Positions 1 to 8,213 of a DNA stretch of 64,000 nucleotides are shown in pieces. The notes under the pieces were generated by a model. That model worked only from the letters and a program-made list of their open reading frames with translations. It was not told the origin of the DNA and ran no database searches. The position numbers and the translations under genes were made by a program. Positions within the stretch are counted from its first letter, which is position 1, and every line of letters begins with the position of its first letter. This stretch comes from JAGOBP01 sp046328575 (lineage in GTDB: Bacteria > Chloroflexota > Anaerolineae > Fen-1058). The stretch covers positions 1-64,000 of the forward strand of contig JAXLWI010000005.1 of assembly GCA_046328575.1 (NCBI GenBank). Reading direction: 5' to 3'.

Positions 1-1
1 G

Positions 2-118
2 CCAGTACCCGAAGTCGCCAGTCAAGCTGCGCAGGATGGCGCGTTGATTCTGCACTTGCTGCCCGGCAGCGCCGTCGTCGATCAGGTGCGTGGTTTAACG
101 CAACGATTAACATCCTAG
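2..118 (+). CDS. C-terminal end of an unidentified protein (partial)
   Basis: An open frame enters from the left edge and stops at TAG 116-118, giving about 38 residues that end in RGLTQRLTS. The sirtuin ATG follows the stop codon directly, so the two genes are probably co-transcribed and translationally coupled. The visible tail is a short strand-like segment (ALILHLLPGSAVVDQV) followed by an amphipathic helix. I do not recognise the family and too little is present to assign one. Confidence 0.5.
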   Translation, partial: PVPEVASQAAQDGALILHLLPGSAVVDQVRGLTQRLTS

Positions 119-937
119 ATGAACCATCTGATCCAGCGTGCCATTGAGCTGATTGCTAAAGCCCGGCATGTTGCGGCTCTAACGGGCGCTGGGTTGAGTA
201 CGCCGTCGGGCATTCCTGATTTTCGCAGCCCAGACACCGGTCTGTGGGCCAACTACAATCCGATGGAGATCGCCACGGTGTACGCCTTCCGACATCACCC
301 GGAAGACTTCTTTAAGTGGATTAGGCCGCTGGCTCAGCAGATGACCACTGCTCAGCCAAATCCCGCCCACCGAGCCTTGGCGTCCATGGAGCAAGCGGGC
401 CGACTGGCAACGATCATTACGCAGAACATCGACGGGTTGCATCAGCGGGCGGGCGCTACCGATGTCGTGGAATTGCATGGCAACATCTATACCGCTACGT
501 GTGTCCGCTGTTATCGTGCCTTTGCCAGCGACATATTTTTGCGTGCCCTGATTGATGAAGGGCGGATTCCGATGTGTCCGGTCTGCGGGCACTTGTTGAA
601 ACCTAACGTGATCTTGTTTGGCGAGGCGTTGCCCGCGCAGGCGTTGATGGCGGCTAAACGGGCGGTCAATCAGTGTGATCTGTTGATTGTGGCCGGTTCA
701 TCGCTGGAAGTGTCGCCCGCAGCCGATCTCCCCGTGGCGGCTCTGGCACGCCAAGCTCGGTTGATTATCCTCAACCGCGATCCCACCCATTTGGATGCGC
801 GCGCTGAGGTAACGATTGCCGAGAATGTGGCCGAGGTACTGCCAGCCATTGCGGCGGGCTTGACGGAACACTATCCGCCCGATGGGGCGCAGGACGCACC
901 TGAGCCAACGAAACGCACACCGTTTGCCAACGATTGA
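119..937 (+). CDS. cobB: Sir2-family NAD-dependent protein deacylase (sirtuin)
   Basis: A 272-residue cytoplasmic sirtuin, expected to remove acyl groups from lysines while cleaving NAD+ to nicotinamide and O-acyl-ADP-ribose. Visible in the sequence are the NAD-binding motif GAGLSTPSGIPDFRS (from about residue 23), TQNIDGLHQRAG (from residue 101), the catalytic His120 in ELHGN, and the four zinc-binding cysteines C128, C131, C153 and C156 in two CxxC pairs. The length is typical of bacterial class III or U-type sirtuins. The start ATG directly follows the stop of the upstream gene. The family is certain; acetyl versus longer-acyl specificity cannot be read from the sequence. Confidence 0.93.
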   Translation: MNHLIQRAIELIAKARHVAALTGAGLSTPSGIPDFRSPDTGLWANYNPMEIATVYAFRHHPEDFFKWIRPLAQQMTTAQPNPAHRALASMEQAGRLATIITQNIDGLHQRAGATDVVELHGNIYTATCVRCYRAFASDIFLRALIDEGRIPMCPVCGHLLKPNVILFGEALPAQALMAAKRAVNQCDLLIVAGSSLEVSPAADLPVAALARQARLIILNRDPTHLDARAEVTIAENVAEVLPAIAAGLTEHYPPDGAQDAPEPTKRTPFAND

Positions 938-1010
938 CCAACGATCATTTTCGGGGATATTTGGTAAACTGTAAGAAATTGGAGTTTCGCTTGATTGCAG
1001 GCTGTATGGT

Positions 1011-2201
1011 ATGACAACTAGTTCCGTGTTGGACGAACGCATCGAATCTTATCGACGGCTGCTGTCGCTCAGTCAAGTGCTGACCTCGACACTTGATCTT
1101 TTGCAGCTGCTCGATCTCATCGTCAACGCGGCCCGCGATCTAACCCGCACGGAAGCGACCTCGATTCTGTTGTTGGACAGCAAATCGGGCCAGTTGTATT
1201 TTGAAGCAGTGACTGGCAGCAAAAGTGAAGAGATCAAGCGCGTCGTCGTGCCACCCAACAGCGTGGCTGGCTGGGTGGCGCGCGAAAATCAGATTCAGAT
1301 CATCAACGACGTGTCGAAGGACGATCGGTTTTACGCGCAGTCCGATGAGCGGACCGGCTTTCACACGCGGGCGATGATCGCCGTGCCGATGCGCGTCAAA
1401 GAGCGCGTGATCGGCGTGTTGGAAGCCATCAACCCGATCGATCGCGGCGCGTTCGACGACGACGACGTGGAATTGATGATGACGTTAAGCGCGCAAGCCG
1501 CCATTGCCATTGAAAATGCGCGGCTGTTCCATCAAAGCGATCTGATCTCAGAGATGGTGCATGAGCTACGGACGCCGTTGACTAGCATTGTGGCTTATAG
1601 TGAGCTGCTGCTGCGCCAGGAAATTCCGCCTGACATGGCGCGCGAATTTGTTGAAACGATCTTTCAAGAGGCGCAGCACCTATCTAGTATGACGAATGCC
1701 TTTCTGGAGCTGAGTCGCCTGCAATCGGGCCGCACGCGCTTTCAGATGGCGCCCTTTGCATTGAATGATCTCATCGAGGACGTGATCAATCTGTTGAAGC
1801 CGCAAGCTGACGAGCGCGGCTTGACGCTAACGAGTGTGCTGCCTGATCCGCTGGTGCGCGTCATCGGCGACCGCGAACGCATCCGGCAGGTGTTGGTTAA
1901 TCTGGCCTCTAACGCCGTCAAATACAACAAGCCCGACGGCGCTGTTTGGCTGGAAGTGACACTGGAAGAAGCCTGGGCGCGGATCAAAGTGCGCGATACC
2001 GGCCGCGGCATTCCGGCGAAAGATCTGCCCCATATCTTCGAGAAGTTCTATCGGGTGGCTGACAGCGAAGGGTACGCGCAAGGCACCGGCCTTGGCTTGC
2101 ACATCGTCAAGCAAATCGTCGAAGCGCACAGCAGCAAGATCACCGTCGAAAGCCAGGTCGATGTGGGGACGACGTTTGGCTTTGGGTTGAAATTGGCTTA
2201 A
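1011..2201 (+). CDS. GAF-domain sensor histidine kinase
   Basis: A 396-residue soluble two-component kinase. Residues 20-170 form a GAF domain that would sense a small ligand or redox state. The HisKA helix follows with the phospho-acceptor His184 in MVHELRTPLTS. The HATPase_c domain has the N box (LVNLASNAVKYN), G1 box (DTGRGIP), F box (HIFEKFYRV) and G2 box (GTGLGLHIVK). There is no transmembrane segment or receiver domain, so it is a cytoplasmic kinase. No response regulator is adjacent; the receiver protein at the far right of the window is about 60 kb away, so the partner is unknown. Ligand unknown. Confidence 0.92.
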   Translation: MTTSSVLDERIESYRRLLSLSQVLTSTLDLLQLLDLIVNAARDLTRTEATSILLLDSKSGQLYFEAVTGSKSEEIKRVVVPPNSVAGWVARENQIQIINDVSKDDRFYAQSDERTGFHTRAMIAVPMRVKERVIGVLEAINPIDRGAFDDDDVELMMTLSAQAAIAIENARLFHQSDLISEMVHELRTPLTSIVAYSELLLRQEIPPDMAREFVETIFQEAQHLSSMTNAFLELSRLQSGRTRFQMAPFALNDLIEDVINLLKPQADERGLTLTSVLPDPLVRVIGDRERIRQVLVNLASNAVKYNKPDGAVWLEVTLEEAWARIKVRDTGRGIPAKDLPHIFEKFYRVADSEGYAQGTGLGLHIVKQIVEAHSSKITVESQVDVGTTFGFGLKLA

Positions 2202-2230
2202 CACGTGGCACGCCCACGCTCGATCAGCCC

Positions 2231-2259
2231 TTGTCATCTTGTCCGCCCGCTGGTATAAT
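2231..2259 (+). promoter_or_regulatory. Sigma70-type promoter for tRNA-Thr
   Basis: TTGTCA (2231-2236), a 17-base spacer and TATAAT (2254-2259) preceded by TGG, that is an extended -10. Position and strength fit a stable-RNA promoter with the tRNA 15 bases downstream of the -10 element. Confidence 0.75.
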
Positions 2260-2274
2260 CTCGCCCGTTCCAGC

Positions 2275-2347
2275 GCCATCCTAGCTCAATCGGCAGAGCA
2301 ATCGCTTCGTAAGCGATAGGTTACCAGTTCAATTCTGGTGGATGGCT
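2275..2347 (+). tRNA. tRNA-Thr, anticodon CGT
   Basis: A full cloverleaf can be folded by hand. The acceptor stem GCCATCC/GGATGGC is perfectly paired, as are the D stem GCTC/GAGC, the anticodon stem ATCGC/GCGAT with loop TTCGTAA (anticodon CGT at 2308-2310, reading ACG Thr codons), and the T stem ACCAG/CTGGT with loop TTCAATT. The discriminator base is T2347. No CCA is encoded. It is followed within 10 bases by a terminator. Confidence 0.95.
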
Positions 2348-2356
2348 CTTCACCAC

Positions 2357-2379
2357 AGCCCCGTTCGCGGGGCTTTTTT
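2357..2379 (+). terminator. Intrinsic terminator after tRNA-Thr
   Basis: The perfect 7-bp stem AGCCCCG/CGGGGCT closes a TTCG tetraloop and is followed by a run of six T residues (2374-2379). It separates the tRNA transcript from the ResB-like gene. Confidence 0.9.
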
Positions 2380-2418
2380 GTGAGGCAGATAGTTCACCTC
2401 ACTTCAGGCCACATTGAT

Positions 2419-3936
2419 ATGACGACCGCATCGCCTACCCTGATCCGCAACCCCTGGCGGCGCGTTTGGCGCTGGGTGTCCAGCGATGTCTGGCTAGCTG
2501 TTACCCTCAGTTTGTTAGCGACGTTGCTGGTGTTGTCCGTCCTCTTACCGCAAACGCCCGCCAGCGATCCCGTGGCCTATTCGCGCTGGTTATCTGAAAC
2601 TCAGCAGCGCTTTGGCAGCAGTTGGTCGCTGTTCAATGTTTTGGGCCTTTTTCAGATCACCGGCTCGATCGTGTTTCGATTGCTGGCAGGCGCATTAGGC
2701 TTGAATTGCGCGGTGCGTTTGATCGAGCAGATCACGCAGTTGCGGCACGCGCCCGATCGACCCACGCGCCCCAAGCTTGATCGACTTGTCCCGATCGAAC
2801 GCGAAACGTTGATCGGCCAACTGCGCGGTTATCAAGTGCGAGCCGACGGTGAGTGGCTCGTCGCCGAGCGGTCGCCCCGTCTTCATGCACTGGCGGGTCT
2901 GCTGATCTATGGTGGCGCGTTGATCGTGTTGCTTGGGCTGGTGCTAGGCACCTTGATCGATTCGCGCCTGGATGGCATTCGGCTAGAGCCTAATGCGATT
3001 GCACCCGTCAGCGGCACACCTTACGCGCTGCGACTGGATGCGTGGGATAACGGCCGCGCATCACTTGCGTTGCTGCGCGAAACGGAATCGATCGGACAGG
3101 GGGCCGTAGCCGATCGGCAGCCGTGGATCAGCCCCGGTCCGACGATCTATCTCGAAGGTAGCGGCCCGGCATTGATCGTGTCGGCCACCAACGATAAGAA
3201 TCAGCCGCTCGGGTTGCAGAGCACAGTGGATAGTCCACCTCAACCAGAGAAGGCTGTGGTGTTTGAGCCAGAACGCGCCGATAGTTTTCTAGCCGTCTCC
3301 GATAACAATCTCGTATTGCAGCTGACGCGTCTGGCCGATGGACGCTATGTGGCGCAAGCGCTGCAGAGTGCCAGCGGCAAAGTACTGGCCAGCCAGGAAG
3401 TGACGCCGGGCGCGACGTTCACGGCGAATGCGGTGACTTTTTCCTTTCGCGAGGCTGTCTTCATTGAAGTGGCGGCTGTGACACAACCCTCGCATTGGTT
3501 CATTCTGGTTGGCTGGGTTTCGCTGATCGTTGGCTTAGGGCTTGGTACGTTAGGCTCGGTTCGCCGCGTGTGGTTGCAAGCGATTGATCAACAAACGCGT
3601 ATACTCACCGATGAGGCCGACCCCGATGTGACGGCCATGTTATCACAGATCGAGGAGACTGAGGCTCCGCCTGTGGCTAAGCCCAACCGGGCTGTAAGAG
3701 CGATCGGGTTTGTATTGTGGGTACTTGCCACGATCGGGGTGTTGGTTGTTGCCTTGTTGATCTATCCACGGTCAGCCCAGCTAATCGACGGGGGCTTCAA
3801 GTTCGCGGCTGCTGCTGGCGCGTGGCTGTTATTGGCATGCGCGCAGGTGATGAAGGCTGATCGGTTGCGCGGTGGGCTGATCGGGTTGGGTGTAGTAGCC
3901 GCGGTGCTTGCCGTTGGTCTGTCAATCACTGCTTGA
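2419..3936 (+). CDS. ResB-like cytochrome c biogenesis protein
   Basis: A 505-residue membrane protein of the ResB/CcsB family, which with ResC/CcsA delivers haem for covalent attachment to c-type cytochromes on the outer face of the membrane. The N-terminus has the ResB pattern: a first helix (WLAVTLSLLATLLVLSVLLP), an external segment, a second helix with LNCAVRLIEQI, then a third helix and a long extracytoplasmic domain before a fourth helix near residue 360. The last 100 residues add an acidic linker and about three extra helices, longer than usual. ATG 2419 is chosen because the upstream in-frame ATG at 2338 lies inside the tRNA. No ResC neighbour is visible. Confidence 0.8.
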   Translation: MTTASPTLIRNPWRRVWRWVSSDVWLAVTLSLLATLLVLSVLLPQTPASDPVAYSRWLSETQQRFGSSWSLFNVLGLFQITGSIVFRLLAGALGLNCAVRLIEQITQLRHAPDRPTRPKLDRLVPIERETLIGQLRGYQVRADGEWLVAERSPRLHALAGLLIYGGALIVLLGLVLGTLIDSRLDGIRLEPNAIAPVSGTPYALRLDAWDNGRASLALLRETESIGQGAVADRQPWISPGPTIYLEGSGPALIVSATNDKNQPLGLQSTVDSPPQPEKAVVFEPERADSFLAVSDNNLVLQLTRLADGRYVAQALQSASGKVLASQEVTPGATFTANAVTFSFREAVFIEVAAVTQPSHWFILVGWVSLIVGLGLGTLGSVRRVWLQAIDQQTRILTDEADPDVTAMLSQIEETEAPPVAKPNRAVRAIGFVLWVLATIGVLVVALLIYPRSAQLIDGGFKFAAAAGAWLLLACAQVMKADRLRGGLIGLGVVAAVLAVGLSITA

Positions 3937-3995
3937 TCTGAAGCGGACCGCGTTTCTCCTCAGTCTGTTTTCCGTGAGAGCAAATTCTTTTGAGG

Positions 3996-4001
3996 TATAA
4001 T
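3996..4001 (+). promoter_or_regulatory. -10 element for uridine kinase; probable leaderless start
   Basis: A perfect TATAAT ends only 7 bases before the ATG at 4009, so transcription would begin at or within a base or two of the start codon. The -35 is weak (nothing close to TTGACA at 16-18 bases upstream). The gene has no Shine-Dalgarno sequence, consistent with a leaderless message. Confidence 0.6.
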
Positions 4002-4008
4002 CGCCGCG

Positions 4009-4632
4009 ATGAAGAATCACCCTGTCACAATCGGTGTAGCCGGCGGGACCGGCTCCGGCAAGACCACCATCGCCGAAGAAATTGTGCGGCGGGTTGGTGC
4101 GGAGCAAATCGCTTATTTGCAGCATGATTCGTACTACTTTGATTGGGACGACATGCCGCGCGATCCGCGCAATCAGCCGAATTTTGATCACCCCAACGCG
4201 CTGGAAACCGATTTGCTGATTAAGCATTTGAAGCAGCTTAAGTCGGGTCACGCCGCCGACGTGCCGCTCTATGACTTTGCGACTTATCGGCGCTTGAGTG
4301 ATGTCCGTCACGTTGAACCGCGGCCCGTGATCTTGATTGAAGGCCTGTTGATTTTCGTCGAGAAGCGGCTGCGTGAGTTATTCGACATTAAGATTTACGT
4401 TGACACCGATGGCGATCTGCGGTTCATCCGACGGCTGCGGCGTGACATCGCCGAGCGCGGCCGCACGATGGACTCGGTGGTGGAGCAGTACCTGAACACT
4501 GTACGTCCGATGCATTTGGAATTCGTCGAGCCAAGCAAACGCTACGCGGATGTTATCATTCCCGAGGGCGGTTTCAACACGGTGGCGTTGGACATGGTTG
4601 TGGCCCGCATCGATGGAATGTTGCGGAAGTAA
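4009..4632 (+). CDS. udk: Uridine kinase
   Basis: A 207-residue cytoplasmic kinase that phosphorylates uridine and cytidine to the monophosphates in pyrimidine salvage. It carries the P-loop GGTGSGKT (residues 12-19), the motif QHDSYYFD, NFDHPNALETDLL, the lid segment RRLRRDIAERGRT and the terminal NTVRPMHLEFVEPSKRYADVIIPEGG typical of Udk. Length equals the family norm. It is followed after 24 bases by the sugar nucleotidyltransferase RfbF with a clear AGGAG site and no terminator between, so the udk promoter may also drive the glycan cluster. UTP/CTP supply would suit CDP-sugar synthesis, but that link is inference. Confidence 0.95.
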   Translation: MKNHPVTIGVAGGTGSGKTTIAEEIVRRVGAEQIAYLQHDSYYFDWDDMPRDPRNQPNFDHPNALETDLLIKHLKQLKSGHAADVPLYDFATYRRLSDVRHVEPRPVILIEGLLIFVEKRLRELFDIKIYVDTDGDLRFIRRLRRDIAERGRTMDSVVEQYLNTVRPMHLEFVEPSKRYADVIIPEGGFNTVALDMVVARIDGMLRK

Positions 4633-4656
4633 TGAAATAATTAGGAGCAGATGTAA

Positions 4657-5430
4657 ATGAAAGTCGCTATTTTGGCAGGTGGTCTGGGGACGCGCCTGTC
4701 TGAAGAAACCGTGGTCAAGCCCAAGCCGATGGTCGAGATCGGCGAATATCCGATGCTTTGGCATATCATGCAGTGGTATGCTGCATATGGGTTCAAAGAA
4801 TTTGTCGTCGCGCTGGGCTACAAAGGCGAAATCATCAAAGATTATTTCGTCAACTACCGGCATCTTGCCAGCAGCCTGACCGTATCGCTAGCAACTGGCG
4901 ACATTGTCGTCCACGATAGCCAACATGAAGATTGGACGATTCATTTGTTGGATACCGGCTTGCACACGCAGACCGGTGGGCGCGTAAAACGACTGGCGGA
5001 GTACATCGGTCGCGAACGCTTCATGCTGACGTATGGTGATGGCGTTGCTAATATCGACATCAACCACCTGCTAGCCTTTCATCACACGCACAATCGCCTG
5101 GCTACAGTAACGGCGGTGAGACCGCCAGCCCGTTTTGGCAGCATCGTCTTTGACGGTGAACTGGTGGCCGATTTCGAGGAGAAGCCGCAGGCTGGGGATG
5201 GTTGGATTAACGGCGGGTTCTTCGTGTTAGAACCGGGGATCGCTGACTATATTGAAAGCGATGAGACTATTTGGGAGCGCGAGCCGATGCGTCGCTTGGC
5301 GCAGGAGCGGCAGCTGGCCGTCTATAAGCATGAGGGTTTCTGGCAATGCATGGACACGCTGCGAGATGTGCGGATGCTGGAGCAGCTGTGGCAAAGCGGC
5401 CAGGCCCCATGGCGGGTATTGCCTCGCTAG
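4657..5430 (+). CDS. rfbF: Glucose-1-phosphate cytidylyltransferase
   Basis: A 257-residue nucleotidyltransferase that makes CDP-glucose from CTP and alpha-D-glucose 1-phosphate, the first committed step to CDP-linked 3,6-dideoxyhexoses. It shows the N-terminal signature LAGGLGTRLSEET followed by KPKPMVEIG, the metal-site region LTYGDGVANID, the sugar-binding FEEKPQ and WINGGFFV, and the end EGFWQCMDTLRD, which is characteristic of RfbF rather than RmlA. The gene starts at ATG 4657 with AGGAG upstream. RfbH is two genes downstream, which strengthens the assignment. Confidence 0.93.
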   Translation: MKVAILAGGLGTRLSEETVVKPKPMVEIGEYPMLWHIMQWYAAYGFKEFVVALGYKGEIIKDYFVNYRHLASSLTVSLATGDIVVHDSQHEDWTIHLLDTGLHTQTGGRVKRLAEYIGRERFMLTYGDGVANIDINHLLAFHHTHNRLATVTAVRPPARFGSIVFDGELVADFEEKPQAGDGWINGGFFVLEPGIADYIESDETIWEREPMRRLAQERQLAVYKHEGFWQCMDTLRDVRMLEQLWQSGQAPWRVLPR

Positions 5431-5435
5431 GGCTA

Positions 5436-6449
5436 ATGAGTGGGGCGGTTAACAGCCTCATGGTACCGGGCTGGAATGGGAGGACAGTGGCCGAACGATT
5501 GGGAGATGTTTCGTTGCATTCACAGCTAGCTGCCTTGCGCTCAGAGCGGGTGCTAGTAACCGGCGCTACTGGTTTTATTGGCCGTTACTTTGGCGAGTTT
5601 CTGGTTCAACACCAAATCGAAACGTATGGCTTAAGCCGGACTGCCGCAGCGCAAACCTTGCCGCGCAATGTTGTACCAGTGCCGATTGATATTCAAGAGC
5701 CTGCCGAGGTTATGGGCGCGTTTGAACAGATTCGCCCAGATCGTGTTGTGCATCTGGCAGCGGCTGGAGTGACTGAGCCATTTCTGCCCATCGAGCAAGC
5801 AGTTGAGGTCAACATTCGTGGCACTGTCAATCTGCTGGAAGCCAGCGAACGGATCGGTGTCCGGCGTTTTGTCCATGTCGGGACGGCCTATGAACGCCCG
5901 GCAGCTGAAACCGTACGCGGACCGGGCAATCCTTATGTTGCGTCCAAGTTGGGGGCATGGTCTTTCTGGCACGCCTTCGCGCAAGAGCACAAGCTGAACT
6001 CTATCGCGCTACGCCTGTTTCACGTCTACGGGCCGCGCCAGTCGGCCCGTGGGTTGGTGTCTGCTGCGATTCGAGCGGCGCTGAGCGGCGAAACGTTGCG
6101 CATGACGCAAGGCGAACAGTTACGCGACTTTGTTTATGTGACTGATATTGTGCAGGCGCTGATCGCAGCGCTGGCGACGCTTGAGTTTAGCACCCAAACT
6201 TACGATATCGGTTCGGGCACTGGCCGATCAGTTCGATCGGTTGTCGCCCAGATCTTCGAACAGATCGACGGCGACGGTCACTACGAGTTGGGAGCCTTGT
6301 CTTATCGGCCAAATGAGGAAATGGTTTTAATCGCACAACCGGCGACCACCCGGCATGATCTGGGCTGGACGACGACGGTTGATTTTGAGGTCGGCTTGGC
6401 AGCCACCATTCAAGCCTGCCGTTCAGGTGATAGTCAGTATGAATTTTGA
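5436..6449 (+). CDS. NAD(P)-dependent sugar epimerase/dehydratase/reductase (extended SDR)
   Basis: About 337 residues of an extended short-chain dehydrogenase acting on a nucleotide sugar. It has the Rossmann motif GATGFIG, the catalytic YVASK (YxxxK), LRLFHVYGPRQ and the DFVYVTD segment. At the place where 4,6-dehydratases carry Thr-Asp/Glu-Glu, this protein reads GTAYERP, so an acid-catalysed dehydratase is doubtful; a C4-reductase or epimerase of the RfbJ/abequose-synthase kind fits better. By position it should still be considered for the missing CDP-glucose 4,6-dehydratase. ATG 5436 is the first in-frame start after rfbF; ATG 5460 or GTG 5487 (behind GGGAGG) are alternatives. It overlaps the next gene by 11 bases. 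Confidence 0.72.
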   Translation: MSGAVNSLMVPGWNGRTVAERLGDVSLHSQLAALRSERVLVTGATGFIGRYFGEFLVQHQIETYGLSRTAAAQTLPRNVVPVPIDIQEPAEVMGAFEQIRPDRVVHLAAAGVTEPFLPIEQAVEVNIRGTVNLLEASERIGVRRFVHVGTAYERPAAETVRGPGNPYVASKLGAWSFWHAFAQEHKLNSIALRLFHVYGPRQSARGLVSAAIRAALSGETLRMTQGEQLRDFVYVTDIVQALIAALATLEFSTQTYDIGSGTGRSVRSVVAQIFEQIDGDGHYELGALSYRPNEEMVLIAQPATTRHDLGWTTTVDFEVGLAATIQACRSGDSQYEF

Positions 6450-7767
6450 TGAGCGAGCATTACGGGCCAGAATCCTAGAGCAAGTGGGCGAGTATTACAG
6501 CGCTACATATGGGTGGCGAGAATTTGTGCCGGGAGAGACGCCGATAGCCGTGTCGGGACGGGTGTTTGACGCCGAAGATATGCAATCCTTGGTGGATGCC
6601 GCCCTTGATTTTTGGTTGACAGCAGGTCGATTTGCTACCGAGTTTGAAACGACGCTGGCACGAACGGTTGGCACGCGGCACTCGATCTTGGTTAACTCCG
6701 GATCGTCAGCAAACCTCCTGGCCCTGTCTGCCCTGACATCAAACAGTCTGGCAGACAGGCGTTTGCAACCAGGCGATGAGATCATCACGACGGCGACCAG
6801 CTTCCCAACCACTGTTAATCCCATCATTCAGAATAATCTTGTGCCAGTTTTCTTGGACGTCGAACCTTTGGAGAACGGCACATATAATCTCGATACGCGC
6901 TATCTGGAAGAGGCGTTGTCACCTCGCACGCGCGGCATTATGGTCGCGCATACGCTGGGCAACCCGTTCAATCTAGCAACCGTATCGGACTTCGCTCAGC
7001 AGCACGAACTATACCTGATCGAAGATATGTGTGATGCGCTAGGTGCACAATATCGCGGCCAAAATGTGGGTACGTTTGGCGACGTGGCAACAGTAAGTTT
7101 TTATCCCGCGCATCACATTACCATGGGCGAAGGCGGCGCAGTCTTGACACAGCGGCCGGCGCTGAAGAAGGCGCTGGAGTCTTTCCGCGATTGGGGGCGC
7201 GACTGCTGGTGCGAGCCGGGCAAAGCTGATACTTGCGGTAAGCGCTTCGAGTGGCAACTGGGTGAATTGCCCTATGGCTACGATCACAAGTACATCTACT
7301 CGAACATTGGCTACAACCTCAAGGCCACAGATTTGCAAGCTGCGATCGGCGTGTCACAGATCAAGAAGCTGCCGCGCTTCATCGAAATACGTCGTCGGAA
7401 CTTCGATCTGTTGTATACCGGCCTCAAACGCTGGGAAGAGTTTTTCGTTTTGCCGCAGTCCACGCCGGATTCGTCACCGAGTTGGTTCGGCTTCCTGTTG
7501 TCAGTTCGTGAGTCGGCGCCATTTACACGCCAGCAACTTGTCGAGTATCTTGAAACCAAGAAAGTGGCAACACGGTTGCTGTTTGGCGGCAATCTGCTGC
7601 GGCAACCGGCATATTTGAACGTTCCGCGCCGCGTCATCGGTGAACTGACGCAGTCTGATCGGGTAATGAAGAACACGTTCTGGATCGGTGTTTATCCGGG
7701 GCTGACGCCAGATATGATCGCCTATGTCATCGACGTTTTTGCGCGGTGGATGGAGCGTGTCGCATGA
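6439..7767 (+). CDS. rfbH: CDP-4-keto-6-deoxyglucose 3-dehydrase (E1), PMP and [2Fe-2S] dependent
   Basis: A 442-residue enzyme of the DegT/AHBA fold that removes the C3 hydroxyl of CDP-4-keto-6-deoxyglucose, using pyridoxamine phosphate and a 2Fe-2S cluster. The diagnostic feature is SFYPAHHITMGEGGAV, where the aminotransferase lysine is replaced by His. The cluster ligands are visible as DCWCEP followed by TCGKRFEW. NSGSSANLLALSAL and IEDMCDALGAQY are the cofactor-site motifs. The length matches RfbH/AscC. It starts inside the end of the preceding gene and overlaps the next by ATGA, indicating strict co-translation. It needs a reductase such as RfbI/AscD, which is not in the window. Confidence 0.95.
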   Translation: MNFDERALRARILEQVGEYYSATYGWREFVPGETPIAVSGRVFDAEDMQSLVDAALDFWLTAGRFATEFETTLARTVGTRHSILVNSGSSANLLALSALTSNSLADRRLQPGDEIITTATSFPTTVNPIIQNNLVPVFLDVEPLENGTYNLDTRYLEEALSPRTRGIMVAHTLGNPFNLATVSDFAQQHELYLIEDMCDALGAQYRGQNVGTFGDVATVSFYPAHHITMGEGGAVLTQRPALKKALESFRDWGRDCWCEPGKADTCGKRFEWQLGELPYGYDHKYIYSNIGYNLKATDLQAAIGVSQIKKLPRFIEIRRRNFDLLYTGLKRWEEFFVLPQSTPDSSPSWFGFLLSVRESAPFTRQQLVEYLETKKVATRLLFGGNLLRQPAYLNVPRRVIGELTQSDRVMKNTFWIGVYPGLTPDMIAYVIDVFARWMERVA

Positions 7768-8213
7768 TCGACGGTGTGATGCTAATACCTCTCAAGCAAA
7801 TCCCCGACGAGCGCGGCAAGATCATGCATATGTTGCGTTGCGATGATACACATTTTGAGCGCTTTGGCGAAATCTATTTTTCAACCGTGTATCCCGGCGT
7901 AGTGAAAGGTTGGCATCTGCATACCGAAATGACACTCAATTATGCCGTCGTCGTCGGCATGATCAAATTGGTGCTATATGATGATCGGTCCGGCTCGACC
8001 TCGCAGGGTGAAGTCATGGAAATCTTTGTGGGCCAGGACAATTATCAGTTGATCAAAATTCCACCTATGGTGTGGAACGGTTTTAAAGGCTTGGGAGTGA
8101 TGCCTGCCGTCGTGGCCAACTGTGCGACGATTCCGCATCGTCCAGATGAGATTTTGCGCAAAGACCCGTTTTCACCTGAGATTCCTTACGACTGGAGTTT
8201 GAAGCATCGATGA
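7764..8213 (+). CDS. dTDP-4-dehydrorhamnose 3,5-epimerase-like cupin (AscE/RfbC family)
   Basis: A 149-residue single-domain cupin. PDERGKIMHMLR, GWHLHTEMTLNYAVV and the late KDPFSPEIPYDWS match the RmlC family, but the protein is shorter than typical RmlC (about 180). In ascarylose synthesis an RmlC homologue (AscE) performs C5 epimerisation of the 3,6-dideoxy intermediate made by E1. Its position immediately after RfbH, overlapping by ATGA, supports that role over rhamnose synthesis, as no RmlA or RmlB is present. ATG 7764 is preferred; an upstream in-frame ATG at 7746 is inside rfbH. Confidence 0.78.
   Translation: MIDGVMLIPLKQIPDERGKIMHMLRCDDTHFERFGEIYFSTVYPGVVKGWHLHTEMTLNYAVVVGMIKLVLYDDRSGSTSQGEVMEIFVGQDNYQLIKIPPMVWNGFKGLGVMPAVVANCATIPHRPDEILRKDPFSPEIPYDWSLKHR

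Noticed and set aside
2338..2418. Longer start for the ResB-like gene at ATG 2338
   Set aside because: The ATG lies inside the T arm/acceptor of tRNA-Thr and the frame runs through its terminator; ATG 2419 gives a normal ResB N-terminus.
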